Of a DNA stretch of 64,000 nucleotides, positions 1-11,346 are shown piece by piece (within the stretch, counting starts at the first letter, position 1; every line of letters begins with the position of its first letter). The translations under genes and the position numbers were made by a program. This DNA is from Halocafeteria seosinensis (taxonomy: Eukaryota > Sar > Bigyra > Bicosoecida), in NCBI GenBank assembly GCA_001687465.1, contig LVLI01000229.1:238362-302361 (forward strand), written 5' to 3'. The notes under the pieces were generated by a model, which was given only the letters and a program-made list of their open reading frames with translations, had not been told where the DNA came from and searched no databases.

Positions 1-715
1 GTCCTCCTCATCGTCGTCGTCTTCCTCCTCATCGTCGTCGCCTTCCTCCTCATCGTCATCTTCTTCCTCCTCCTCATCATCATCATCGTCTTCGTCATAT
101 TCATCTTCTTCCTCGTCCTCTTGATTTTCTTGCAATGGTTCACCGGATGGACCCACGGGTTGATCCGAGATTTCAAATGGTTCAATATCTTTTTTCAGAT
201 ACTCCAAGTACTCTTGCTGCCAAGTAAGCAAATCCAACCCAAGCAACTGTAAAACCAGGAGTTCCACATTTTAATCCCACTTGGACACTTACTTTAGTAA
301 AGTCTTGAGGATTTGCATCAGCATCCATACGGACCATTAATAAAGGTCCATACACAACTTGGTTGTGCAGCGGCGGTTGGAGTTTATGAGGGTTTTTCAC
401 GGCGTTTTCCCCCGGATTCCGTAGTTTCAAGACGACTGTGTCGATATCATTGTACTGTCCCAAAATCGTTACACTGCCTCCCATGGCCTCGACTATCTTG
501 TTTTCGGAAGGGGTCATATCCAATTCCAATTGAGATATCGTGGACTCCTTTTGGCCCTCCTGAGGCTGGATTATGACCGTCTGGACGCGCGGTCCACTCT
601 CATCCATGATTTTTTGGATATCCTCCATATTGAGCATTTCTCCGAGGCTCTCTTCTTTACTACTGGAAGCTTGTACAGCTTGTGTAGAGGATGAAGCAGC
701 TGCTGAAGAGGACAT
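1..715 (-). CDS. Acidic-tailed protein of unknown function, 5' part (partial, two exons)
   Basis: Exon 1 is 715-293 and exon 2 runs from 246 off the window edge. The 46-nt intron (292-247) has donor GTAAGT and acceptor TTACAG and restores the frame into a tail that is almost purely Asp/Glu (about the last 45 visible residues). At least 223 residues are present. The N-terminus is Ser/Ala-rich. A folded middle (about residues 50-165) contains GGSVTILGQYNDIDTVVLKL and, later, YGPLLMVRMD followed by DFT and a Leu/Trp-rich helix. That pattern resembles small algal and giant-virus proteins of unknown function, but I cannot assign a family securely. The Asp/Glu tract is encoded by a GAN trinucleotide run at 1-120. 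No signal peptide or membrane segment is visible. The gene's 3' end lies outside the window. Confidence 0.72.
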
Positions 716-1863
716 TTTGAAGGCTTTTTCTCACTTTATCTCGTTTTTTCACTGTATTCTCTTGCTAGATCCACTCCTACTGGATACCGCGCTTAAATTA
801 CAGTCTCCGGCAAATCTTATGAAATTTCCAGAATGAGCAAAGAACGTGTATGAAGCGAATGCGACCTCATTGAAAATCAGTGACAAATTTGAAAATTTCC
901 TGCATTTGAATTCCAAGCAGCCAGCCCAAAGGCCGAGGCCGGAGCTCAACTCAACGGATATGTTCAACTCCCTTGGCCTCTATTTCGCTTGTCGGTTCTT
1001 ACTTAAACTGAAGGTACTGGAAGCGCTCTTGCATCTACGGCGCGTACAGTGGAAGGTGAAATGGTGGAAAAGTAAAGCTCACAATGGCTACCATACTGTG
1101 GTCTTAGTTCCTGCGCAGCTGCTCCCGCTTCCCGGGGATACCAACCGTGTATTAGCGGGTGTATAGGCGAATCGGGTCTCATGCTGGAGCTTTAACAAGT
1201 TTAGGTGAACTGCATGCGAATTTATTTAGCCCTGATAACCCACGAACACAAGCACTTGAACGCGCATAAGCGGCAGCGCAGAACAAGTCCATGAGCGGGA
1301 AAAGAAACTGAAAACACCGCCCTCTGCCATATGAGATACAGTGACCTACGCTTACAAGCACGCCGTGATGTATCTCGTACAGGCAGTTTGTATCACACAG
1401 AAAATAGTCGAGAGCTTCGTGTCTCCTACAGATAACCTTCGTGCTGCTAGCTACCTGGTAATCCCTGCATTTACCGGTAGGGACGACACTTGTTGCCGGT
1501 TCAATTGCCATTGGTAGAACAACATTACATGGGTCATCTGACCAACGACAGCTGAGATAGTAACTGAATAAGCACTACACCAGCACCCCGGTGGTGCCAC
1601 ATTATATGTACGGCACCCACCTGAACCTGTTTAATTAATACCATGGATACTGGAGGAAGCCTGAACTGTACCCTCGGAGTTTGAACACTCGCCTCCTCCT
1701 CAACAACATGCAGACATATATATCTATCTCACTATCTCTCTTGACTATCCCGATGAAGATTAAAGCAGTCGTGGAAGGAGACCCATTATCGACAGCCGTT
1801 GACGGTCCTCTATAGTCAGCTGAACAGAACAAACATGCACATCACATTAGCAGATTCCTTCAT
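716..1863. other. Intergenic, no supported gene
   Basis: The longest open frames here (for example 846-1166 plus and 1179-1511 minus) show no domain, no believable splice partners and no low-complexity pattern typical of coding sequence in this window. I see no RNA gene. The stretch contains the promoters or leader of the acidic-tailed gene and the 3' flank of the next gene. Confidence 0.5.
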
Positions 1864-2575
1864 TCAGGCCCTGATAGACAACCGTGGCAGGTGGGTCGCG
1901 GGGTCTCCTGTAAAATCAAAACATAAAGCAGGTGAATATACCGAACGTACCAGCACCTGGTTTCTTCCAACCAACGTACTTCATACCGGCGCCAGCACCT
2001 CTGGCATTGGCTGCATTGGCCAAAGCAATCAGGTTCGCGTCGGAGCTGGTTGCGTGTGGCGATTCTAGGGCAGGTGCTCCGAATTTCGACTGAAACGAGC
2101 CTGAACTGTAATGCTTCACGTCGATTGCTGTTTCTGGTTCTGTCGAGAGCCTGCCGCTGGAGGCCGACGACGGTTCTCGTGTGAGACTCTCATACTCGTC
2201 AGGTTTTTCAACAGGAGGATTGCTCCATTCGTCTCTGTGCAGAGATTGCTTGTCCATCTCACAGTATTCAGCCATTTCAGTTTTCGCAGGTGTCGAGCGT
2301 CCAGCCGGCAGCGTATCTTTCTTGAGCCGGAACTGGCCCGTGCTCGCCACTACTGCAGAATCAATATTTCGCGTGCTTTTCGGTGGTGGCGGTTCTCCCA
2401 GACGAATGGGGGCGGTCAATAAACGGGGTCTTGAAGCTTTCGGATCGGCATGGAGATTGAGAGACGCTCCCCTTGTTGAAGGTCTTCTCCCAGAAGACTG
2501 TCTTGGTTGAACCTGCTGCTTGGCAGCAGGTTCCATGCCTGTTATTTGTTGCACTTTCGTGAACACTCCTTCCAT
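1864..2575 (-). CDS. Hypothetical Ser/Pro-rich protein, probably two exons
   Basis: The ATG at 2575-2573 sits in a strong context (gaccATGg). Exon 1 (2575-1951) is Ser/Pro/Arg-rich and ends in a more ordered segment with SSDANLIALANAANARGAG and then KYVGWKKPG. A 43-nt intron (1950-1908, donor GTACGT, acceptor TTACAG) leads to a short exon 2 (1907-1864) and gives 222 residues in frame. Without splicing the frame ends at 1916 after a few hydrophobic residues, so the C-terminus is uncertain. No known domain is recognised and no signal peptide or membrane helix is seen. The protein looks largely disordered. Composition and unbroken length support a real gene, but the function is unknown. Confidence 0.5.
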
Positions 2576-4674
2576 GGTCTTCACGTATCGAATTGGCAAT
2601 TATCATAAAGCTGTGAGCATCCTAGGTGCTCCCTTTCTTCGGAGAAGGGTTCAAGCTCGACGTCTTCTCCGGTGTGCGAGCTGTCAACAGACACGAAAAA
2701 AGAGCGACCTTGAACGAACTTCCAAAGAAACGTTAATGCACACGTTCGTGTTTTCGTGTAGACTGCAGGCTCCGACAACGAACACGAAGGGGACCAATGG
2801 ACTGGCGAACCAAAACCACGTCAGACTTTAAAATGTAGCTGTCGGCCCTTCTCCCCCTTATTTCCCCCTCTTGTTGCGGAAATGCACACCGCTGCTGCTA
2901 GGAACAAGGGCCAGCTAGAGGTTCGCACAGCTCCGCGTCTGCCCCCCGTGGTACAGGAAACCGCTATACAGAACTACAATCCAAGCAGAGGTACAACCAT
3001 AGGGTCCTATTTACCCCCTTTGATGGATTAAAATTCGCTGAACAATTTTCCGGACTAGGTTTTCCGTACTTTGGACCCGGAACCCCCTGCAGCACCACCT
3101 AGAAGGAGGGAGGACGGCGAACATAAAAGAAAAGGAAACCCCTACAAAAAAAATAAATAAAAAATCAGGCAACAACTTTCGGACTTACACTTGCGGAAAA
3201 ATGGTATGTGTCAAACCAGCTTCTCAACACGTTCTCATGTATCTCCTACGGTGCGTCGAGTGAGGTTCCACCGTGGAGCCTTGGAAGCTTGGTCGCAAGG
3301 TTCAACCAGCAGCTGGTTTCAGTCACTTCAGCCGACTGACTACAAGGATCGGAGTTTCTTGCTTCGCTTCAAGTGAGTGAGAACAGAAAGTGACCACATG
3401 CTATTGCCGGACATCGTCCACGTATTTTTGTTCCTGCGTTACTGGAAGGATTTTGAAGCGGATGTTTGTGTGCCAGAGCATTAGCGTATGCCATGGTATG
3501 TACATCAAAATTATACCACCAGCTACTCCGGATTCCCCAAGAAGTAATCTCCCGTAGAATAATTACAAAACATTGTGTCCTTCTGATCAATTGCTTCATT
3601 GGCTAGACGGTCAGCCTCCGTGTCTTGCTCGCGAGGACCTGCGGCTTTTCGCGTAGTCGTTCCAGCGTCTCCATTATCCTCTGAAGCACCCGCTGTAGGT
3701 GGTGTGAATTACAGGCGAATGTCCCCTGAGCCCAGTTGATGGCGTTATTGGAGTCCCCATATATAGTAACGCGCATCGTGAAGCTGGCATGGTATGCGTT
3801 CGTAAGTGCACCCGGCAGTTGTTTGGATTACCAGTACAACCAGTGCGGGACACTTAGACACGCATGTTTAGACGGGGTACAAGGAACTCGTTTCCAACGG
3901 GAATAATTTTTAGTTTTTAGCTTCTTCATAACCCAGCCTGCGAAGGAAGCGGTGCTCGGGTGAGTACCGTATGAAGCCTGTCCGAGGCACCCAGTGGTGT
4001 GCAGGCTGTTGCCAACTACAATTATCGCGGCGGATGGACAAACGCCTCTGTACAGGTAAAAAACACGTCAAGGACTACAGTACGCGATGTGGTGAGTGTA
4101 TGGTACATGGTTCCCGGGTTAAAATGAGCTGCCACTTCCCACTTCCAGCCATCTGGTCGGTGAGGCAGGGTGGGGATTCCATCTGGTTTGACGCATGAAC
4201 ACATTCCATGGCTACTTGCGGATGTCTCCACAGGACAGGAAACCGCCATCAGATCGCTTAACCTTTCGCCACTTCCTAAACTTTTGGTATTCTGTCTTCC
4301 AAGCAATACAGTTCCAGGTACAATAATAATGCGGAATTGGAACCGAAAGCGCAAATTAAGATGTCCGACTGGTTTGCAATCACACGATTTATTTTTTGCA
4401 TATCCTCAATTATTTCAATGTGCGCGAATAATGAGCAATACACAATAAGAACTGATACGCATAGCCTGTCTTCTCCATCAATGGCAGTGCATGCTGCAGA
4501 TGCGTACGGTTTCCAGTCCAGCTGTTTGGATTCCTTTGGAACTCAAATTAAGTAGACGAAAAGATTGCCTTGTTGAAACTTCAACAAGATCAGCCTATTT
4601 TGAACGCACTGTAGACGGTATTATAGGGTGTATAGTTCAAGTTGGCCTAGTTTATATTGCTCTACAGACACAAA
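2576..4674. other. Intergenic, no supported gene
   Basis: Short ORFs on both strands (3191-3376, 3369-3599, 4022-4354, 4170-4448) lack domains and consistent splice signals. A minus-strand ORF at 2778-2581 lies just upstream of the hypothetical gene and could be an untranslated leader or an alternative first exon. The BBS7 promoter and leader must lie at the right-hand end. Confidence 0.45.
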
Positions 4675-7600
4675 ATGAACATGCAGTTGGAGCTTTTTCG
4701 CCGGGAGCTGTTCAGCAGCGCTCCCATAAGCAGCCGAAAGACGCTGCTTCTACTTGGCAAACCCAGCAAGAAGAAGAAGGTGCGTGGAGGCCATTTTCCC
4801 ATGATTCTAGCGTATCTATGACTATTTGACTTTGCTAGGATGTTTGATTCTTGTACCTATTCCAGCATGCGCAGCAACGTGTGGTCGTGGGAGATGACTC
4901 CGGTGCAATAACGTGCTTTGAAATCAAAAAAGGAGGCACTCCAGAAGTACGTTTATGCTATTTTATGGCCCATAAAGGACCGATTTTAGGTGCATTTCTG
5001 CTAAATATGACGAGGATTGTCTCGTTTATCGTACCATCTGTTGTTTTCTGTGACTTCAGACTGTATTTCGTCTGGAAGCCTCACCCCAAAAGATTTCACG
5101 GTTGGCGTTAGGCGGCAATACAGGGGAGAAAGATAAGGTTAGTCCGATATAAGATGAAATTTGATTGGGATACTGGCAACGATTCTCTTCCAAGGAGCAT
5201 TCATCGTCATCGGGCTAATGGTTGTCTTCAGATTTTTCTGTCAACGGGGGAGAAAATCAAAGGAATCTCACGGAAAGGAAAGGAGTTCTTCACATTTGAC
5301 ACTAATTTAACCGAAACTATAAAGGGCCTCTTTGTGGAGAATACCCACATATGGTCCACAGGCGAATACTCGTACAATGTGTTCGAAAATGCTCAGGAAC
5401 AGCATGCGTACATGTGTCCTGACAAGATCAACGACATGCTCTGTGCCACTATCACCAAGGAGAAGAGCTATGATGGTGTGATTGGATGCCAGGATAGGAA
5501 GATCAGAGTGCTACAGTCAGATTTTCCAGTAATGGAATGTGCTGTGGATCAGCCGGTTACCACACTAGCGACATATCAAAGCACAGAAGCTTCAGATGCT
5601 CTCTTCCGAAGCGCGCCACACTCACAGGTATTATTATATGGGACACAGGGTGGTCAAGTGGGACAACTCTTCGTACGTGGCTCTGTTTGACATATATGCT
5701 ATCGACATTTTACCCTGTGCCGCTTTGTGCCTTTGAGTGGCTGCAGGCGGATACTCATCGAATAAGTAGAGGTTGGCAGGACGACAATTTCGGGAGATTT
5801 AAATACAGTGGTGTCACAGCATTAGCATCTGTAGATATGATGGAAGATGGAATTCCTCAAGTTGTTGTTGGCCGTGAAGATGGAATGATTCAAGTTTACT
5901 CCCTCGAGGAAGAAAGGGAGGCCTCGTTATTATATTCGCGATCCTTGAATGAATCTATTCGTTCGTTAGAGGCAGGCACCGTGTCGAACTCTGCATATAA
6001 TGAAATAGTCGCATGTACGTATGGTGGCCGTGTCGTCGGCATTACTTCCGAGGAACTGGACGAACCCGATGAGGATGACTCTTATGGGCGATCGAAGGTA
6101 AGGCTCATGTTGCTCTCCTTCTGGCTGTCACTGCTTCGTGATTGTTTGTGATAGAGTGGTGCGCAGGCTGTGATTCATAAGGAGCATCAGATTATGCATC
6201 TACAGCAAGAGGTTGATGAGCTCTCGGATAAAGTAAGTCGGCAATCAAAGCACCGAACTGTGTAGTTTGACCTAAGCTCCGACACCTGTGACGTTTTTTC
6301 AGCTCTCTAAGGAAAAAGCAAAACTGACTAAGGCAGCTGGAGGTCGCGCCGGCTCCACCAAGGACTCTTCGTCTCTTGGCACTGCTGCTTCTGCCCCAAA
6401 CGAGAAACAAGATAATTCGGACCATGAAACAATCGCTGGCATACCGCTTGCCAACGTTAGCCGCAGTGGTCAACTGAGTGGTAAGCACTCTCTGGTTCCT
6501 CTTTCTGTCGCTTGATAATTTCATGGGAAGTATTCAATAAAACAGATGCCGGGGTGATTGAAGCTGGTCTATTGGCCGCCTCACAACCTCTGGAGGTCAG
6601 TTCGAGTTATTATCTGGATACCCAGTTGGTCGCATACCGGCTAACACTTGAGCTTCCGGTACCTATAGAAACAGTACGTGGCAATGGGGTGATTGCATCG
6701 TTTATTCCCTGCGTACAAGGTGGGGCTCGCTTTACAGGTAGCACTACGTTCATCTTTACCTGTCGACTTGGTCGATGTTGATCGAACGGAAGCTGTCGTT
6801 TCTAGATCACCCCCTCAACCAGGCAGCGAGCTGCTTGCCACTTACAGATGCCAAGGACAGACCAATCGAATGGAGTTGCAATACAGAACTGCGGAAGGAC
6901 AAGCAGGTGATATCGAAGTCTTTATAGTGGCCTCTGTGAAACCGAAAACTGCAAAGTCCATCAAAATTCCCGTAAAACCCTTGAATTTGCATCACCTAGT
7001 GCACCCCCTCGACACAGGAGAGCATGTTCCGGCAATGAGCACAGTTCGAATTTCTGGAGATTTCAGTCTTCAACAAGCGCACGACTGGATCTCTTCTATC
7101 GCACCCGATGTATCGTCCAGACCAACACTCGTCAGCGTGGATTCGATGGAAGTGGCAGGGCCAACGATGAAGGAGCAGGGAGTAGGTGGTGAGCAGTGTG
7201 CGCGGTTGTGGCTCCGTAATGCGCTTCTGAGCACGCTAATGATTATTGCTTACAAACAAGGAGTGATAGTCCTTCAGTCGGAATCCGCCAGTGCCATTTT
7301 GATTGCGAAAGAGAGCATTAATAACCGGGCAACACAGCTGGGTGTGAGAATTGATACGAAAGATTCGTTCAACTCGGACACCGTTCGGTCTGTCTTCGAC
7401 AAAATTCATCCAATGTTGTCTCATACACTGTCCTTGTCGCGGAAAATTGAGTTAATGGATGCTCTAAAAGTATGGGGAATTACTTCGTGTACTGCGAAAT
7501 AATGAACCTTAATTCACTGTAGTGCTTTTTACAGGAACTCGAGCAATCAGAGGACAATTTGAACTACTTGTCCAACGAATATAAAGAAATATTGGAGAAC

Positions 7601-7940
7601 GGAGAAAAGTAAGGAAACCCACGCTTATGCTACTCCGAAAAACCATGCCTCTAATGGTGTGGGTGCGGTACGCCTACAGATACCGAAGACAATTGAAAGA
7701 TCGACCCCGAAGACTGGAAGTATTGATTGGCGTTTTGACGGATTTATTTGTTGACGCAAACAAGCTGAATGGCAGAGATGTAAGCTCCACTGCTCCAACT
7801 CATGGCAATACCGACGTACATTATCGTTCGTTTTGTTCTACACGAACCAGGTCACAAAAGAAATTGACAACTTACAGCGAATGGTGATCGATAATTATGA
7901 ATATGAGCAAGTTGTTAAGTTCCTCGAAAGCTTCTTATAA
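4675..7940 (+). CDS. BBS7: Bardet-Biedl syndrome 7 protein (BBSome subunit)
   Basis: Twelve exons join to 811 residues: 4675-4779, 4866-4946, 5060-5137, 5232-5672, 5747-6097, 6155-6232, 6303-6480, 6546-6673, 6738-7469, 7535-7608, 7680-7779, 7851-7940. All junctions are GT-AG and the total length is an exact multiple of three. The product aligns by eye with animal BBS7 along its length. The N-terminal beta-propeller carries VVVGDDSGAITCFEIKKG, FDTNLTETIKGL, GCQDRKIRVLQ and VVVGREDGMIQVYS. A coiled-coil linker follows at about 353-392, then the GAE/platform region with LVDVDRTEAVVS and LLATYRCQGQTNRMEL, and a C-terminal helical hairpin with LIGVLTDLFVDANKLNGRD. BBS7 is one of the paralogous BBS1/2/7/9 propeller subunits of the BBSome, which moves membrane proteins in and out of cilia. 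It is somewhat longer than the human protein (about 715). It is convergent with the carrier gene, 56 bp apart. Confidence 0.95.
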
Positions 7941-7996
7941 CGTTGCTGGGGCTCAACTCAACCATTCCCACTATTGGTTAAGTGTTGGCACTCATG

Positions 7997-9050
7997 TCAC
8001 GACGGCTGCTGAAGAAATGTGAGGAACCTATGCGATAGTTCGCATCCTAAAAACAAAGCCGCATTGGCTGGAAAGGCTCGTAAGACAGCAGGCGACCATC
8101 CTCTGTAGAATTTACGAATTCCGCCTTCTTTGTATATTTCCAACGCGACGTCTCGGGCGGAACTCTCTGTATTGCTGGGGATAAGGTTGCCCGCGGCATC
8201 CATTGACAGCCCAGCTTGCATCCTAGACTTCACAATATCGAACGGAAAGACGATGCTCCATGCTGTCATCCCCGCCAGTCCTCCAGAAAGGAACACTTCT
8301 GCGGCTGACAGTTCTGATTGCTCCTTTCGTCCATTCATATATTTGAAGGCGGCACAGTATGTTCTGTACGTTCCAAAAAACAATGTATTGAAAGGTACAT
8401 CTCGCATCAGCAAAGGCGATAACCCGGCAAAAAGCCCCTTAAATCCTTTATCTTTAAGTATTGACGTCAAACAATGAATAGGTCCAGAGTAGTGTTTCAC
8501 TCCCTTGGAAGACGAGCGCTGGTACTGCAACTTCACCTTGATGACTTCTGCGGGACAGATGGAGGTTGCGCTAATGATTCCGCTTAATCCACCAATGAGA
8601 GCGTGTTCCAAAAGATGCAATTCTTCTTCCGATCGACCGTTGGCGAAGAGTCGTCGCAAGGCGCCATTTGATGTGAATACGACCGAGTTTTCAATTAGGG
8701 CACTCGATAACGCCGGTGTCGCTCCTGCAAACAAACGAAAAAGAAATCTAAATCTCACCTGCCCTGTCTTTGCGGTAAAATTCTTCCTTACCCTTCCAGA
8801 AACTGCGTAGACCTTCATGTTTGAACATATGCTTAACGCAATCCACAATTCCACGGTATTGCGAGCCTCTGACACTTCCACCTCGCGCACGGGATCCCGA
8901 TGTTTCCCGAGTCTCTTCTTGCACAGCACTTTGCGCATGGCTGTGGGTATCCGTCTGGAGCCTTAACTTGACCGTATCGAAAGGTAAACCTGTATACACC
9001 ATCCATACGGCGCCAACCATCCCGGAAATGGTATCACGAATATCCATCAT
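7997..9050 (-). CDS. Mitochondrial carrier family (SLC25) protein, carnitine/ornithine-carrier-like
   Basis: Exon 1 (9050-8792) and exon 2 (8724-7997) are joined across an intron with donor GTAAGG and acceptor TTTGCAG, giving 328 residues. Three tandem carrier repeats are visible, each with the signature PX(D/E)XX(K/R): PFDTVK after helix 1, PAEVIK in repeat 2 and PFDIVK in repeat 3. Each is followed by a Gln-containing matrix segment and a glycine-rich even helix (for example HALIGGLSGIISA and FLSGGLAGMTAWSIVFPFD). The Glu in the second motif is seen in the carnitine/acylcarnitine and ornithine/basic amino acid carriers, so a SLC25A15/20/29-type inner-membrane exchanger is the best guess. 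The substrate cannot be proved from this. Two ATGs sit side by side at the start; the outer one is used. It converges on BBS7. Confidence 0.9.
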
Positions 9051-10213
9051 GATGCCCCTCCTTCACTCTCTCGCTTGCAGCGCCAGCTATCGCCGTGCCC
9101 ACACGCACAGACGTTAGCGAGAGATCCCCCCACCCACTCAAAACGTTTCAGGAAACGACAAACTATCCAGTATAGCCTCGAAACGCCAATTCACCCATCC
9201 GCCCTTCCCAGCTTGAAGTTGAAGTTTGAACTTTGACAAAGTCTTAAACTTCCAATAAAGGAGCTTGGTGGAGTTCCCTAAAGCTTTCGAGCATAACTCC
9301 TTTGGTTTCACCCAATTTTTTGTGCCCTACCACGGAGAATCTATTGCAAGGATCCTTGACTCTTCGTTTCTAGGTCAAACTTAAGCTTTACAATGAAGTA
9401 CTTTGGTACTTTGGTTACTGGAACTTCCTCAGTCTGGAAGCTCTTACTGAAGCTTTGTGAAACTCGTGTTGATCCCCATACGGTAGTCTATAAAAATACC
9501 GAAAGCATATTGCAGAAGTCAAATATAAAGCGTACATAAGTATACAGTAGGTATCAGACGATACGGACTCCAATGCGGGAGTGTTCGTACACATTCTACA
9601 CTACAATTCGTTTAGCAAATCCAAACCTGTAGCAATTCAATAACGAGCTACACGTCCCTGAAGCTTTTGTAATGCTTCTCAAGTCTCGCAGTAACATCCT
9701 ATCGGGACTCATGAGCCACTGTAACCACGATGTCTTACCCCGTTGGCAACTCTCTTACCAGGGTGTGTGCTGGGATGCTACTGAGTAAAGTGAAATAAAA
9801 AGCAGACATGTCATCGCTAAACCATTTTCGATAACATTCATAATCCAATCACCAGAAGAACGCAATTACAGGCTTTTTGTACTCGTCGATCGGATGCACC
9901 ATACCTCATGATATTGACTGTACAGGAAGTACCATTTTGGAAATGTCCCCAGAATCTGGAACCAGACCCGCACTACTGTGTCAAAGTTATTCATGTTAAT
10001 CAGTATCAATTTTGCAGAAGATGACCTCGCACAACTTTCACTGAACTACATTCGCCTTATAAATGGACTCGATTTAAATCTTTACACTGTACTTAAAAAG
10101 CTACAGCAGTTTGATTTGTATTGCTGCTGTGCATATACATCATGGAGATGCTTAAAGCATCATACGCGGGCGTGATGCGTCGTTCAGGCCATTTACAGGT
10201 TAGTAACCTGAGG

Positions 10214-10649
10214 TTACCGGGTGACCCGGACAACGAATAAGCTGTTTATCGTGACAGTAGCGAGGAAATTATGGTGATCTGTTGATGGGTTTTCAACAAC
10301 AGTATCATCCACGTGAAATTGTGGCCATCCGAAAAACTGGGCAAGTTTGTTCTGCTGTTCTTGTTCTTCGGGTCCGTCCTCCGATGCCGACTGCAGTCCA
10401 CTGGAGCCCATTCGTGTGTACAACCCTTGCCGCAGATGCACATTGTGAGTGTAGCATTCGAATAATTCCGACTAAAATTTCCCGTACGCTTCGTATGTTC
10501 GTATCGAACTGCATAGAACCACTCTCCCTCTTCATGATTCTTCGATCACTCTGCACAAACTTTAAGGGCAGGCGCGTGTAGAGTGCTTCAAGGCGTCCTA
10601 TAATGAACCAACGACACACGTTCCCGTACCGGTAATTGGCAACATACAA
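10214..10649 (-). pseudogene. Possible eroded protein-coding fragment
   Basis: Two minus-strand frames read as protein-like and are offset by one frame near 10455-10480. The upstream frame gives LEALYTRLPLKFVQSDRR and then NIRSVREIL. The downstream frame gives LFECYTHNVHLRQGLYTRM, an acidic Gln-rich patch and FFGWPQFHVDD. No splice sites bridge them at a sensible intron length, so a single-base frameshift or an unrecognised splice is needed. I recognise no family. This could be a decayed gene or chance. Confidence 0.22.
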
Positions 10650-10818
10650 GTACTGAGATGGCGCTCAATAGTACTCTGTACTGCGTTGTACGGCCTCTTT
10701 GGCCACTACTACGTTGCATCCTGTAGCTAGAGACGCGGGAATGCTGAGAGAGTTGGAGGAGCATGTGCCACATAAGAGTGACCGTCTCACTCTAAAAGTG
10801 CAGAAGGCCGGCATCCTA

Positions 10819-10842
10819 AGGCCCGCGGGCAGCCGCGGGCCT
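10819..10842. repeat. Perfect GC-rich inverted repeat
   Basis: A 10-bp stem, AGGCCCGCGG, pairs with CCGCGGGCCT across a 4-base loop (GCAG). It would form a stable hairpin. It lies in non-coding DNA about 500 bp upstream of the giant cysteine-rich gene. No T-run follows, so there is no terminator signal to support. Function unknown. Confidence 0.7.
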
Positions 10843-11346
10843 GATTCAAGTTGCAACTTGAAGTGGCGGCACTCCGCATGCGGCGGCCCGCTGGCGGGAC
10901 TTCTCAGGACATTTCCTAAGGCGGCAGTCGAAGCCCTCACCATGTTAACACGCGCAACCGTGGATACTAGAAATAGGTCCCTATTTAAAAAAGCGCATCA
11001 GTGCTAGTGTATTCGGATCAAATGAATACAACGGGCCACATTGTCTGTATGCATTCAGGCGTCTCAACAACAAGAAGAACCGCGTGCGCCTTGGACAAGG
11101 GACCGAAACGGCTCATGGGCTACCTTGACCAATCTTCTAATTGGCCTCATTCTTTCCCCTCGTAGTAGCCCCCTCGTGCTTTTCGTCGTTTTCCCGGGGA
11201 TAGGTTACTCCGAAGTTTCTATGTGTGTTCTTCCGTACATAGAAGCATGATTGTCGGCAGAATTGTCGTGTCTACGGATAGTCCGCCCACCTCCACAAGT
11301 AAAAAAAGGAGCCACGAATTACCTTAGTCCTACCCAGAGCGGAAAA

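Larger units (their letters stand above)
9051..11346. other. 2.3-kb interval without a firm gene
   Basis: Most of the interval shows no sustained coding pattern on either strand. Exceptions are a possible eroded gene at about 10214-10649 (minus) and a perfect GC-rich inverted repeat at 10819-10842, both listed separately. The last few hundred bases hold the leader and promoter of the giant cysteine-rich gene. No tRNA or snRNA was recognised. Confidence 0.45.

Noticed and set aside
4675-7940. BBS2 rather than BBS7
   Set aside because: BBS2 is a paralogous propeller, but the FDTNLTETIK, GCQDRKIRVLQ and LVDVDRTEAVVS motifs match BBS7, not BBS2.
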